Shown: positions 36,883 to 43,989 of the stretch, piece after piece
Layout of the letters: each line of letters opens with the position of its first letter
Numbering within the stretch: the first letter of the stretch is position 1
Assembly: GCF_011090165.1 (NCBI RefSeq)
Contig: NZ_JAADJT010000004.1
Location: forward strand, 186,001 to 250,000
Source of the DNA: Duganella aceris
Lineage (GTDB): Bacteria > Pseudomonadota > Gammaproteobacteria > Burkholderiales > Burkholderiaceae_D
DNA length: 64,000 bases
Direction of reading: 5' to 3'
Notes under the pieces: generated by a model
What the model saw: the letters and a program-made list of their open reading frames with translations, nothing else
Database searches by the model: none
Told to the model about the DNA's origin: nothing
Program-made: the position numbers and the translations under genes

Positions 36883-37449
36883 ATGACGATTAAGAGCGAT
36901 AAATGGATACGCCGTATGGCGGAGCAGCACGGAATGATCGAGCCGTTCTACCCGGACCAGGTGCGCATGGAAGGCGACCGCAAGGTAATCTCCTACGGCA
37001 CGTCCTCTTATGGCTACGACATCCGCTGCGCCGACGAATTCAAGATCTTCACCAACATCAACAGCACCATCGTCGATCCGAAGAACTTCGATTCGAACTC
37101 CTTCGTCGACATCAAGAGCGATGTCTGCATCATTCCGCCGAACTCGTTCGCGCTGGCCCGCACCATCGAGTACTTCCGCATTCCGCGCAACGTGCTGACG
37201 GTCTGCCTGGGCAAGTCGACCTATGCGCGCTGCGGCATCATCGTCAACGTGACGCCGTTCGAGCCGGAATGGGAAGGCTACGTCACGCTGGAGTTCTCCA
37301 ACACCACGCCGCTGCCGGCCAAGATCTACGCCGGCGAAGGCTGCGCACAGGTGCTGTTCTTCGAAAGCGATGAAGTGTGCGACGTGTCGTACAAGGACCG
37401 CAACGGCAAGTACCAGGGCCAGCACGGCGTAACATTGCCGAAAGCCTAA
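36883..37449 (+). CDS. dcd: dCTP deaminase
   Basis: 188-residue trimeric dCTP deaminase, producing dUTP for dTMP synthesis. Highly conserved throughout: [33 protein letters not shown], the catalytic [32 protein letters not shown] region with Glu, and [12 protein letters not shown]. The length is exact for the family. A terminator follows 25 bases after the stop. Confidence 0.97.
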   Translation: MTIKSDKWIRRMAEQHGMIEPFYPDQVRMEGDRKVISYGTSSYGYDIRCADEFKIFTNINSTIVDPKNFDSNSFVDIKSDVCIIPPNSFALARTIEYFRIPRNVLTVCLGKSTYARCGIIVNVTPFEPEWEGYVTLEFSNTTPLPAKIYAGEGCAQVLFFESDEVCDVSYKDRNGKYQGQHGVTLPKA

Positions 37450-37474
37450 GCTCCTTTACCTGTCTTTACACCAG

Positions 37475-37498
37475 GCGGGCTACGGCCCGCTTTTGTTT
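37475..37498 (+). terminator. Intrinsic terminator after dcd
   Basis: A GC-rich stem GCGGGC/GCCCGC (37475-37480 and 37485-37490) with a TACG tetraloop is followed directly by TTTTGTTTT. Good rho-independent terminator for the hydrolase-dcd transcript. Confidence 0.85.
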
Positions 37499-37499
37499 T

Positions 37500-37507
37500 G
37501 CCGATAA
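37500..37507 (+). promoter_or_regulatory. Sigma-28 (FliA)-type -10 element upstream of the FlxA-like gene
   Basis: GCCGATAA matches the flagellar sigma factor -10 consensus at all eight positions and lies 33 bases before the FlxA-like start. The expected -35 position (37481-37488, TACGGCCC) does not match TAAAGTTT, so the call is partial. E. coli flxA is a FliA-dependent gene. Confidence 0.38.
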
Positions 37508-37540
37508 TGTCATTAATGAACAAATTAATGGAGGTGAAAC

Positions 37541-37894
37541 ATGGTCACAGCAGTGGGATCGAGCACGGCCGTCGCGAGCAGCAGCGGCTCGGATAGCGGC
37601 AGCGCCATCGCGGCGTTGCAAAAGCAGTTGCAGGCAGCGCAGAAGGATTTGCTCGAAGCGACCAAGGATACCTCCGACGCCGGCAAGCAAAAGGCGCAGC
37701 TGCTGCAAACGCAGATAGAATCGATCTCGGCCCAGATCGCCCAATTGCAGGCGGCCGCCGCGCAGAAGGCCGCGCAGCAGGCGCAGGCCGCGGCCGAGGC
37801 CAAGCAGCAATCGTCGGCCAGCATCAGCACCGGCGCCGATAGCGAAAAGTCGCGTTACGCCACCATCGGCAGCGTGATCGACACTACCGCTTAA
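37541..37894 (+). CDS. FlxA-like family protein
   Basis: 117-residue protein matching the FlxA-like family: a Ser/Gly-rich N-terminus (about 1-22), then a long heptad-patterned coiled coil (IAALQKQLQAAQKDLLE, TQIESISAQIAQLQAAAA, Gln/Ala-rich to about 95). Function in the family is unknown, with a link to flagellar regulation in E. coli. Ribosome binding site GGAGGTGAAAC is near perfect. A sigma-28-like -10 lies upstream. The 3' end overlaps the convergent sensor kinase gene by 11 bases. Confidence 0.78.
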   Translation: MVTAVGSSTAVASSSGSDSGSAIAALQKQLQAAQKDLLEATKDTSDAGKQKAQLLQTQIESISAQIAQLQAAAAQKAAQQAQAAAEAKQQSSASISTGADSEKSRYATIGSVIDTTA

Positions 37895-39470
37895 CCGGCA
37901 ATATCATCTCCACACACAAGCCACCACCCGCACGGTTGGTGGCTTTGATGCTTCCGCCGTGCGCTTCGATGACGTGCTGGGCGATCGCCAGGCCGAGGCC
38001 GTGGCCCTCGGTGCTGGCGTTACTCGCCCGGAAGAAGGGCTGGAAGATGGTCTCCAGGTCGGCCGGCGACACGCCCGGTCCGCGATCCAGCACCAGGATG
38101 CGCAGTTGCCGCGCCTCCGCCTGGATGCTCGATTGCAGCTGGACTTCGCCGCCCTCTGGGCTGTGCTTGATAGCGTTGCGCACCACGTTCTCGATGGCGC
38201 GGCCCAGCAAATCGGCCTGGCCGGCGACCAGCACGTCGGCATCGCCGAGCTGCACTACGCCGCGCCGCTGGCTTTCAGCCTCGTAACGGGCGTCGTCGGC
38301 GATCTGGTCGAGCAGCTCGGCCATGCTGATTTCTTCATGGCTGGCGCGGATGGCGCCGGCTTCCAGCCGCGCCAGCGTCAGCAACTCGCCGACCAGCTTG
38401 TCCATGCGCACGCTCTCGCGTTCGATGCGCTCCATCGACGCGCTCCATTTTTCCGGCTGCTGGTAGGCCAGACCGATGGCGGCCTGCAAGCGCGCCAGCG
38501 GCGAGCGCAATTCGTGCGAGACGTCGTGCAGCAAACGGGTCTGGCCATCGATCAGGCTGCGCAGACGCGCGGTCATGCGGTCGAAGTCTCGGCCAAGATC
38601 GTTGAGCTCGGTGCCGCTCTTGCCGGACGCGGTGGCGAAGCGCGGCGCCAGGTCGCCGCTGGCGGCGGCGTCGAAGGCTTGCCGCAGCGCGCGGATCGGG
38701 CGCGAGAAGTACCACGCCAGCAGCACCGCCACCAGCAGACTGGCCACGGTGGCGGCCGCGACCGGCGCCCACGGCGCCAGCGGCTGGAAGCGCGGGCCCC
38801 AGGGACCGCCGCGTTGATCGCCGCCCATGTCGTGGCGATCGCCCTGCATGCCGGGACCGCCGGGGGCGGGGCCCGCGCCGATGTCCGGGCTCGCGCGCCC
38901 GGCCGCGCCGGGGCCGGCGGCTCCGCCGGCGTTGAAGTCTGGGCCGGGGCCGTAGCCTTCACCGCGGCGTGAGCGATCGGCTGCGAAATCCGGACCCGGT
39001 CCGCCGCCGCGCGCGGCGTTGGCGAGGCCGGCCAGCAGCGGCCGCGTCTCGGCTTCGAGACTGCGCAGACGCTCGCCGTACGGCAGGAACAGCAGATAGC
39101 GCTTGCCGTCCGGCGCCGCCACCTCACGCACCACGCGGCGTTTGCCTTCTTCCTTCAGGCGAACGCGCGATTCCCGCAACGTCGTCGGGCTGACGGCGCG
39201 GCCCAGCAGCTCATGCTCCTGCTGGTCGACCGCATACACCCGATGCCGGTCCATATTCTCCAGCATGCGCCGCAGCGCCTGCTCGCCGCCGTACTCCAGC
39301 GTGGCGGCGGCCGAGTTGATCGCCATCTCGGCCGGCGGGCTGGTGTCCAGCACCACCGGGGTGGTTTGTTGATTGCGGTTCTTGAGCCACAGCGCGCCGC
39401 CGAAGCCGGCGGTCGCGGCCAGCTGCGCCAACAGGATGGCGAGGAAAAACTTCCAGAACAGACGGCCCAC
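37884..39470 (-). CDS. CpxA-like sensor histidine kinase
   Basis: 528-residue membrane sensor kinase. TM1 is residues about 5-29. The periplasmic part (30-235) ends in an unusual Gly/Pro/Asp-rich stretch with MQGDRHD at 208-214. TM2 is about 236-255, then HAMP, HisKA with phospho-accepting His about 319 (LLHDVSHELRSPLARL), and HATPase with the N box VVRNAIKHS and DRGPGVSP, GHGLGLAIAQHV. It has the CpxA/RstB order. The start is GTG at 39470, four bases after the regulator stop; its AAGGAG overlaps the regulator's last codons. The assignment rests on the CpxR boxes and CpxP-like gene next door. Confidence 0.88.
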   Translation of the reverse strand: MGRLFWKFFLAILLAQLAATAGFGGALWLKNRNQQTTPVVLDTSPPAEMAINSAAATLEYGGEQALRRMLENMDRHRVYAVDQQEHELLGRAVSPTTLRESRVRLKEEGKRRVVREVAAPDGKRYLLFLPYGERLRSLEAETRPLLAGLANAARGGGPGPDFAADRSRRGEGYGPGPDFNAGGAAGPGAAGRASPDIGAGPAPGGPGMQGDRHDMGGDQRGGPWGPRFQPLAPWAPVAAATVASLLVAVLLAWYFSRPIRALRQAFDAAASGDLAPRFATASGKSGTELNDLGRDFDRMTARLRSLIDGQTRLLHDVSHELRSPLARLQAAIGLAYQQPEKWSASMERIERESVRMDKLVGELLTLARLEAGAIRASHEEISMAELLDQIADDARYEAESQRRGVVQLGDADVLVAGQADLLGRAIENVVRNAIKHSPEGGEVQLQSSIQAEARQLRILVLDRGPGVSPADLETIFQPFFRASNASTEGHGLGLAIAQHVIEAHGGSIKATNRAGGGLCVEMILPVKR

Positions 39471-39474
39471 AGGC

Positions 39475-40167
39475 TTACTCCTTGATCAGCTGATAGCCCA
39501 GGCGGTACACGGTCTGCAGGCAGGAACGGCCGTCGGCGATGGTGCCGAGCTTGTGGCGCAGGCTGCTCAGGTGGACGTCGATATTGCGGTCGAAGCGCGC
39601 CAGCGGACGGCCCAGGCCTTGCTCGGACAGGGTGTTCTTGCTGACCGGGCGGCCGGCGTTGCGGGCCAATACTTCGAGCAGATTGAATTCGGTGCTGGTC
39701 AGCTCCAGCTTGGCGCCGGCCCAGGCGGCGCGACGCTGCTCCGGCCACATGGTCAGCTGGCCGACGGTCAACGAGGCTTGCGCGCCGCTGTCGACCGGCG
39801 CGCTCTGCGCGCGGCGCAGGATGGCGCGGATGCGGGCGGTCAGCTCGCGCGGGGTGCACGGCTTGGCGACGTAGTCGTCGGCGCCCAGCTCCAGGCCGAC
39901 GATGCGGTCGGTGTCGTCGCCGCGTCCGGTCAGCATCAGGATCGGCAACTGGCTGTTGGTGCGGATCCGGCGCAGCGTCTCCAGCCCGTTCATGCGCGGC
40001 ATCATCACATCGAGGATGGCGATCGAATACAGGCCGGTGAAGGCTTCGGCGGTGCCGGCCTCGCCGTCGTGCACGGCTTTGACATCGAAACCTTCCTGCT
40101 CAAGGTACTCCTTGAACATGCCCACCAGTTCGATGTCGTCGTCTATCAGCAGTACTTTGCTCTTCAT
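39475..40167 (-). CDS. CpxR-like OmpR/PhoB-family response regulator
   Basis: 230-residue two-component regulator with a receiver domain (acidic triad DDD at 9-11, phospho-acceptor Asp53 in ILDVMMPRMNG, Lys in YVAKPCTPREL) and a C-terminal winged helix (LTSTEFNLLEVLARNAGRPV, RNIDVHLSSLRHKLG). It is first in the operon with the sensor kinase. Its upstream region holds three tandem TTTAC-N5-TTTAC sites, the form bound by CpxR, so autoregulation and control of the divergent CpxP-like gene are likely. Confidence 0.9.
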   Translation of the reverse strand: MKSKVLLIDDDIELVGMFKEYLEQEGFDVKAVHDGEAGTAEAFTGLYSIAILDVMMPRMNGLETLRRIRTNSQLPILMLTGRGDDTDRIVGLELGADDYVAKPCTPRELTARIRAILRRAQSAPVDSGAQASLTVGQLTMWPEQRRAAWAGAKLELTSTEFNLLEVLARNAGRPVSKNTLSEQGLGRPLARFDRNIDVHLSSLRHKLGTIADGRSCLQTVYRLGYQLIKE

Positions 40168-40182
40168 TTGCCGCGCGTTTTC

Positions 40183-40292
40183 TTTACATGTAATCGCCCA
40201 TGATAGCAGCCGCCACGCACCGACTATCCCCGATTTACCCGGTTTTACAAGCCGTCTTTACCCTGATTTACCTTGCCCTTACCGCACTTTAC
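40183..40292. promoter_or_regulatory. Array of CpxR-type boxes between cpxR-like and cpxP-like genes
   Basis: Three head-to-tail pairs with exact five-base spacing: TTTACCCGGTTTTAC (40234-40248), TTTACCCTGATTTAC (40257-40271) and CTTACCGCACTTTAC (40278-40292). An extra TTTACATGTAA begins at 40183, next to the regulator gene. Reverse complemented these read GTAAA-N5-GTAAA, the CpxR consensus. Successive half sites lie 10-13 bases apart, on about the same helix face. Confidence 0.75.
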
Positions 40293-40341
40293 ACGGCCGG
40301 ATCCGAGAATGATAGCTCTCTACCAACTGAGGATTCCTTGC

Positions 40342-40866
40342 ATGAAAACACCTAGCATCTTGTTGGCCGCGATCGTGGCGCTGCCGCTGTTCGCCGCCAC
40401 CGGCCCCGCCCGCGCCGACGATGGCGAACCCGGCCGCCCACCTGCGATGCAGGGCGACGACCACGACGGCCCGGGCCGCGGCGGCCCGGAGCAGGGCGGT
40501 CCAGAGCACGGCCCCGGCCCCGGCTTCGGTCCTGGCTTCGGCCCCGGCCGCCCGCCATTCTTCCGCGGCATCGAGCTGAGCGACGCGCAAGAGGACAAGG
40601 TCTTCACGATTCTGCACGCCGAAGCACCCTACCTGCGCGAACAGTCCCGCGCCGCCGCAAAGGCGCACGAAGCGCTGCGCGCCCTGGCCAGGGCCGACAA
40701 ATACGACGACGCCAAGGCGGTCGCACTGGCGCAGGCCGAAGCCACCGCCGAATCCAACATCGCGCTGCAACACGTGCGCACCCAGCAAAAGCTGCTGGCG
40801 GTGCTGACCCCGGAACAGCGCAAACAACAGGCCGAAGGCAAGCCGGGCCGTCCAGCGCGTCCTTGA
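40342..40866 (+). CDS. CpxP/Spy-like periplasmic stress protein
   Basis: 174-residue exported protein: signal peptide (MKTPSILLAAIVALPLFAATGPARA), then a Gly/Pro/Asp-rich segment (about 27-75, containing MQGDDHD and repeated GFGPG), then a helical Spy/CpxP-like domain (IELSDAQEDKVFTILHAEAP, ALRALARADKYDDAKAVALA, and VRTQQKLLAVLTPEQRKQ, the LTPEQR hallmark). CpxP-type proteins bind and inhibit the sensor and act as chaperones. The start at 40342 gives the signal peptide with GAGGATT upstream. It lies divergent from the two-component operon and downstream of the CpxR-type boxes. Confidence 0.86.
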   Translation: MKTPSILLAAIVALPLFAATGPARADDGEPGRPPAMQGDDHDGPGRGGPEQGGPEHGPGPGFGPGFGPGRPPFFRGIELSDAQEDKVFTILHAEAPYLREQSRAAAKAHEALRALARADKYDDAKAVALAQAEATAESNIALQHVRTQQKLLAVLTPEQRKQQAEGKPGRPARP

Positions 40867-40894
40867 TTTTACTCACCCACCAGAGGAGAAACGT

Positions 40895-41563
40895 ATGTCG
40901 ATCAGTGCCGTCAGTTCCACCAGCGCCGCCAGCCAGCTCAGCTTCCTGAGCCGCCTGAGCAGCACCAATTCCGCCAGCAGCGCCCAGGGCGTTCGCCCGC
41001 CGCCACCGCCGGCCGGCGGCGGCTTCGCCGACGCGATCGCCGAAGCGCTGAAGTCCGTCGGCATCGGCGATAGCAGCAGCGACGGCACTACCACCACGGC
41101 CTCTGGCACCGACGGCACCGATACCACGGACACCACCGACGTCGCCGCCGCGCTGGGCAGCTTCCTGCAAAGTCTGATGGGCGCGCTGCACGCGCAGAAC
41201 AGCGAAAGCGCCGACGCGCCGCCGCCATATGGCGAGCAGCAGGGCGGCGGCTCGGGCGGCCCGGGGAAATTGCAGTCGGACCTGCAAAGCCTGCTGTCCA
41301 AGCTGACCTCCGGCACGGCCGACGCCTCCACCAGCAGCGACGGCAGCGACGCCGTCAGCGAACTGGAAAGCAGTTTCGCCAACCTGCTGGACAAGCTGGG
41401 CGGCACGAGCAGCACCAGCACCACCAGCACCGACGACGCCAGCGGCACCGACAGCACCAGCGGCACCGACGCCGCCAGCAAGCTGGAGGCCTTCCTGCAA
41501 GCGCTGTCGACCAAGGTCGGCGGCAGCGGCAGCAGCGGCAATCTGGTCAACACCAGCGTTTAA
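40895..41563 (+). CDS. Low-complexity Ser/Thr/Gly-rich hypothetical protein
   Basis: 222-residue protein lacking a signal peptide or membrane segment, in a probable operon with the CpxP-like gene (28-base gap, ribosome binding site AGAGGAGAAACGT). The pattern is an N-terminal Ser/Ala stretch, a VRPPPPPAGGGFADAIAEAL segment, then helical pieces (LGSFLQSLMGALHAQ, LQSDLQSLLSKLTSG, LESSFANLLDKLGG, LEAFLQALSTKVGG) separated by Ser/Thr/Asp/Gly linkers. The four LxxLLxxL-like helices look like a degenerate repeat. I do not recognise a function. Its make-up loosely resembles the FlxA-like protein on the other side of the kinase. Confidence 0.65.
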   Translation: MSISAVSSTSAASQLSFLSRLSSTNSASSAQGVRPPPPPAGGGFADAIAEALKSVGIGDSSSDGTTTTASGTDGTDTTDTTDVAAALGSFLQSLMGALHAQNSESADAPPPYGEQQGGGSGGPGKLQSDLQSLLSKLTSGTADASTSSDGSDAVSELESSFANLLDKLGGTSSTSTTSTDDASGTDSTSGTDAASKLEAFLQALSTKVGGSGSSGNLVNTSV

Positions 41564-41578
41564 TTCACCGATGACAAA

Positions 41579-41609
41579 GCCGCGCCGCCGGGAGCGACGC
41601 GGCGGTTTT
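41579..41609 (+). terminator. Probable terminator after the CpxP-like operon
   Basis: Stem GCCGCG/CGCGGC (41579-41584 and 41598-41603) followed by GGTTTTC. The T-run is short, so strength is uncertain. Confidence 0.5.
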
Positions 41610-41630
41610 CTCACCCAAGCAGGAGTAGGT

Positions 41631-42542
41631 ATGGAATTCCATGACGATACGCATGAACACAGCCTGGCGGCCGATCTGAGCGCCATGTTCAACCTCGCCA
41701 GCGACCGGCGCCAGACGCTGCGCTGGCTGCTGGCCGGCGCCTCGGCGTTGCCGGTGCTCGGTTGCGGCGGCGGTTCCGGCAGCGACAGCGTCAGCAGCAG
41801 CACCACCTCGACGGCCACCACCACCACGCCGACGGTCACCACCCCGACCACGACGACGACCACCACCACCACCACCACGACGCCCGCAAGCGGCACCTGC
41901 GCGGCGATCCCGGAAGAAACCGGCGGCCCGTATCCCGGCGACGGCACCAACACCGCCAACGGCAGCGTGGTCAACGTACTGACGCAATCGGGCGTGGTGC
42001 GCAGCGACATCCGCAGCAGTTTCAACGGCGCCACCGGCGTCGCCACCGGCGTGCCGCTGACCATCAAGCTTCAGATCGTCAACACCAACGGCAGCTGCGC
42101 CGTGCTGGAAGGCTACGCGGTCTACCTGTGGCACTGCACGGCGGACGGCCTGTACTCGCTGTACTCCAGCGGCGTGACCAATCAAAACTACCTGCGCGGC
42201 GTGCAAGCGGCCGACAGCAGCGGCAGCGTGACTTTCCAGTCGATTTTCCCGGGTTGTTACTCGGGGCGGGTGCCGCACGTGCACTTCGAGATCTACCCGA
42301 CGCTGGCCAAAAGCACCAGCGCCGCGAACCGCATCAAGACCTCGCAGTTCACCTTCCCGGTCGCGACCTGCAACGAGGTCTACGCCACCAGCGGCTACAG
42401 CGCCAGCGTGCGCAACATGGCGCAGATCAGCCTGGCGAGCGACAACGTCTTCAGCGACGGCTACTCGCTGCAGATGGGCACCGTCACCGGCAACGTCACC
42501 GACGGCTACGTCGTGACGCTGACGGTCGGCGTGGCCGTCTGA
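41631..42542 (+). CDS. Secreted intradiol ring-cleavage dioxygenase-like lipoprotein
   Basis: 303 residues. A twin-arginine-like stretch (DRRQTLRWLLAGASALPVLG) leads to a lipobox (VLGC), then a Thr/Ser-rich linker (about 50-90) and a C-terminal catechol-dioxygenase-like domain. The non-haem Fe(III) ligands are conserved: Tyr in ETGGPYPGDG, Tyr and two His in PGCYSGRVPHVHFEIY, plus YLWHCTADGLYS. Family enzymes cleave catechols between the hydroxyls; a secreted lipoprotein form has no established substrate. The start at 41631 follows AGGAGTAGGT. It abuts the convergent DUF1501 gene without spacing. Confidence 0.82.
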   Translation: MEFHDDTHEHSLAADLSAMFNLASDRRQTLRWLLAGASALPVLGCGGGSGSDSVSSSTTSTATTTTPTVTTPTTTTTTTTTTTTPASGTCAAIPEETGGPYPGDGTNTANGSVVNVLTQSGVVRSDIRSSFNGATGVATGVPLTIKLQIVNTNGSCAVLEGYAVYLWHCTADGLYSLYSSGVTNQNYLRGVQAADSSGSVTFQSIFPGCYSGRVPHVHFEIYPTLAKSTSAANRIKTSQFTFPVATCNEVYATSGYSASVRNMAQISLASDNVFSDGYSLQMGTVTGNVTDGYVVTLTVGVAV

Positions 42543-43979
42543 TCAGGCGGTCATAAAGCCCAGGTTGCGGGTGCTGAAGTTGCCGATGTTCGGGAAAACG
42601 TCGGCGATTTCGGTGGCGGTGAGGCCGAACCAGCTGGCCAGCGTGGCGCCGTACTGGTCCACCGAAGTGGTCGGCAGCAGGGCGCCGGAGCCGACGTCGA
42701 GCTCATGGCCCAAACCGGTGGTTGGGAAGGCGCCGTAAATATTGCCGCCCTTGACCGCGCCACCGACCACGAAGTGGTGCGAGCCCCAGCCGTGGTCTGT
42801 CCCGTCGCCGTTGCTGCTGAAGGTACGGCCGAAATCGGACGCGGTGAACAGCGTGACCTGCTTGCGCAGGTCGGTGCCTTGCAACGAAGTCATGACGCCG
42901 TTGAAATAATCGATGGCGTGCGCCAGGCGCGCCAGCAAATCTGCCTGCAAGGAGATCTGGTCGTCGTGCGTATCGAAGCCGCCCATGGACACGTAAAACA
43001 CCTGACGCTTGAGCCCGAGCGCGTTGCGGGCGCCAATCACCCTTGCCACGGTCTGCAATTGCACCGCCAGCGGATTGACGCCGGACGCCTTGGTCAGTGG
43101 GTTGACGTAAGGCGTGGGGTCGGGGATGCCGCCGGCGCCCGCCGCGAGCATGACTCCGCTGAGCGTGCCTTGCGCTGCGACGGCACGGTTCAGCGCGTCC
43201 GTATAGGTCTTTTCGAATACCGAGTTGCTGCTGGCGGCGGCGACCGACAACAACGGGTTGCTCATGTTTTGAGCGTGGTACAACATGCCCGTCGAGGCGC
43301 GCACCGGCACGGCGCCGGCGGCCAGCAGCTGGTATTGGCGAATGGCCTTTCCCGACAAGAAAATCGGTCTGCCGGAGGTCGAAATCGAGGCGAAGGTCGG
43401 GGCTGAATTGGCCGACGCCAGGATATCCAGCATCCGGCCGCCCCAGCCATAGGCCGCGCCTTCCGGCTGGTAGGCTTGCCATGCGGACGTCTGGTCGTTG
43501 TGCGAGAACAGTTTGGACGGCAGCGTGGTGGTACCGGCGGCGTACTGCGCCTTGGTGGTGGGCTGCACCAGCGTACCCACGTTGGCCAAAATCGCCGCGC
43601 TGCCGCCATCGAACAGCTGTTTCAGCGGTCCCATGCTAGGGTGGAGCGCGAAGGTGCGGCCAGCTTGGGCGGTGAGGGGCTTGATCGATAACACGCCGCC
43701 GGCGGCACTTGGTCCAGGTAGCACGATGGAACCGCTGTCGGTGGTGGTGCGCAGGCGGACGTAGTCGTTCCATGACGTGCTGTCGGTCGCCAGTACCGTG
43801 TTGTGGCCGTCGTTGCCGCCATTCATGAACAGACAAACCAGCGCCTTGTAGTCGGTCGCGGTGGCCGCCGCCGCCGTGCTCATGGCGGCCAGGTTCAACG
43901 TGAAGGGCAGCGCGCTGCTGCCGGTGGCTGCCAGCATCTGGCCCAGAAAGCGACGGCGCGAGGTATTTGGAGTGGTCAT
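42543..43979 (-). CDS. DUF1501 domain-containing exported protein
   Basis: 478-residue DUF1501 protein with a twin-arginine signal (SRRRFLGQMLAATGSSALPF) and Ala-rich cleavage region. The core shows LVCLFMNGGNDGHNTVL near the N-terminus and the late segments SDFGRTFSSNGDGTDHGWGSHHFVVG with His/Asp residues typical of an alkaline-phosphatase-like fold. The function is unknown. It is second in an operon with the DUF1800 gene (10-base gap), a pairing that is widespread. Confidence 0.88.
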   Translation of the reverse strand: MTTPNTSRRRFLGQMLAATGSSALPFTLNLAAMSTAAAATATDYKALVCLFMNGGNDGHNTVLATDSTSWNDYVRLRTTTDSGSIVLPGPSAAGGVLSIKPLTAQAGRTFALHPSMGPLKQLFDGGSAAILANVGTLVQPTTKAQYAAGTTTLPSKLFSHNDQTSAWQAYQPEGAAYGWGGRMLDILASANSAPTFASISTSGRPIFLSGKAIRQYQLLAAGAVPVRASTGMLYHAQNMSNPLLSVAAASSNSVFEKTYTDALNRAVAAQGTLSGVMLAAGAGGIPDPTPYVNPLTKASGVNPLAVQLQTVARVIGARNALGLKRQVFYVSMGGFDTHDDQISLQADLLARLAHAIDYFNGVMTSLQGTDLRKQVTLFTASDFGRTFSSNGDGTDHGWGSHHFVVGGAVKGGNIYGAFPTTGLGHELDVGSGALLPTTSVDQYGATLASWFGLTATEIADVFPNIGNFSTRNLGFMTA

Positions 43980-43989
43980 GGTCGGGTAC

